Below, piece after piece: positions 63,573 to 64,000 of a DNA stretch of 64,000 nt (its first letter is position 1; each line of letters opens with the position of its first letter). The stretch covers positions 1,116,001 to 1,180,000 of the forward strand of contig JPOM01000001.1 in the NCBI GenBank assembly GCA_000733915.1, written 5' to 3'. Made by a program: the position numbers and the translations under genes. The notes beneath the pieces were generated by a model. The model had not been told where the DNA came from, did no database searches, and saw only the letters and a list, made by a program, of their open reading frames with translations. The DNA comes from Caulobacteraceae bacterium PMMR1. Its GTDB lineage: Bacteria; Pseudomonadota; Alphaproteobacteria; Caulobacterales; Caulobacteraceae.

Positions 63573-64000
63573 GTGAAGCGGATCGGTCTCCTCCTTCTGT
63601 CCCTCGCGGTCGCCGCCTGCGCCGTGGCCGCGCCGGCGCTAGCCAGGAAGTCCAAGCTGCCGGTCGAGGTGGTCCGCATCGAGACCGCCAAGGGCGTGCG
63701 CAGCTTCACCGTCGAGGTCGCCGCCGACGAGAAGTCCCGCAACTATGGCCTGATGAACCGCAAGACCATGCCCGCCGACCACGGCATGATCTTCGACTTC
63801 AATCCGCCCCGGCAGGGCGTCACCTTTTGGATGCACAACACACTCCTGCCGCTCGACATCATCTTCGTGGGGCCCGATGCGCGCATCATCTCGATTGCGC
63901 GCGACGCCCAGCCGATGTCCGACGCCCTGATCCCGGCCGGGGGCGTGGTGCGCAGCGTCATCGAGATCAACGGCGGCCTTTCGGAGAAGCTCGGGATCGA
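63573..64000 (+). CDS. DUF192 family secreted protein, 3' cut by window edge
   Basis: The frame is open from GTG 63573 to the window end (142 codons seen). A signal peptide (MKRIGLLLLSLAVAACAVAA, cleavage near ALA) precedes a DUF192 domain. The domain contains VEVAADEKSRNYGLMNRKTM, GMIFDFNPPRQGVTFWMHNT and LPLDIIFVGPDARIISI. DUF192 proteins are small exported proteins of unknown function. GGAG lies about 10 nt before the start. It follows the cold-shock gene by 70 bp, a pairing I recall from Caulobacter. Confidence 0.85.
   Translation, partial: MKRIGLLLLSLAVAACAVAAPALARKSKLPVEVVRIETAKGVRSFTVEVAADEKSRNYGLMNRKTMPADHGMIFDFNPPRQGVTFWMHNTLLPLDIIFVGPDARIISIARDAQPMSDALIPAGGVVRSVIEINGGLSEKLGI

Overview
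The window is about 64 kb of very GC-rich DNA from an alphaproteobacterium. It is most probably a member of Caulobacterales, close to Phenylobacterium or Caulobacter. The pointers are a protein with two cold-shock domains, a Mg-type HemB, an extended ExbB in an exbB-exbD-tonB set, a plsX-fabH-ihfA-merR cluster, a tandem glycine riboswitch before gcvT-gcvH-gcvPA-gcvPB, and promoters near TTGACG with CTA-type -10 boxes. The genus is inferred from gene content and was not tested by alignment.

Layout. 0-9.6 kb: a decayed insertion sequence, hemB, a membrane protein, two valine-catabolism enzymes, a frameshifted dicarboxylate/amino-acid symporter, a thioredoxin-reductase-like flavoprotein and a two-component system. 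9.6-18.5 kb: rpoB and rpoC, with a long leader, an intergenic palindromic repeat and a strong terminator. 18.5-27.8 kb: the glycine-cleavage operon under a tandem riboswitch, then hisD, a UPF0262 gene, a small phosphatase, maf, a short RNase E/G and yacG, then tRNA-Phe. 28-30.5 kb: the TonB energy-transduction operon. 30.5-33.7 kb: plsX-fabH-ihfA-merR and tRNA-Pro. 33.7-37.7 kb: small membrane proteins, heme A synthase, rplM-rpsI and argC. 37.7-47.6 kb: PHA synthase, a lipoprotein, alanine aminotransferase, homoserine dehydrogenase, glpX, a HIT protein and an acyl-CoA dehydrogenase pair, then tRNA-Thr. 48.2-55.4 kb: a type I restriction-modification operon on the minus strand, the main accessory region. 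55.6-59.6 kb: poorly characterised envelope genes, three of them frameshifted. 59.6-64 kb: purN, purM, rnd, tRNA-Glu, a cspD-like gene and a DUF192 gene cut by the window edge.

The most distinctive accessory feature is hsdM-hsdS-(GIY-YIG/DUF4357)-hsdR. The four genes are joined by 4-base stop/start overlaps, so the GIY-YIG protein is translationally built into the restriction operon. The hsdS gene carries two 78-bp, nearly identical direct repeats that could allow specificity switching.

A second signal matters to any user of this sequence. Four otherwise intact genes each lack one base inside G/C homopolymer-rich stretches, and tonB shows an apparent compensated pair of shifts. This looks more like homopolymer under-calling in the assembly than like gene decay.
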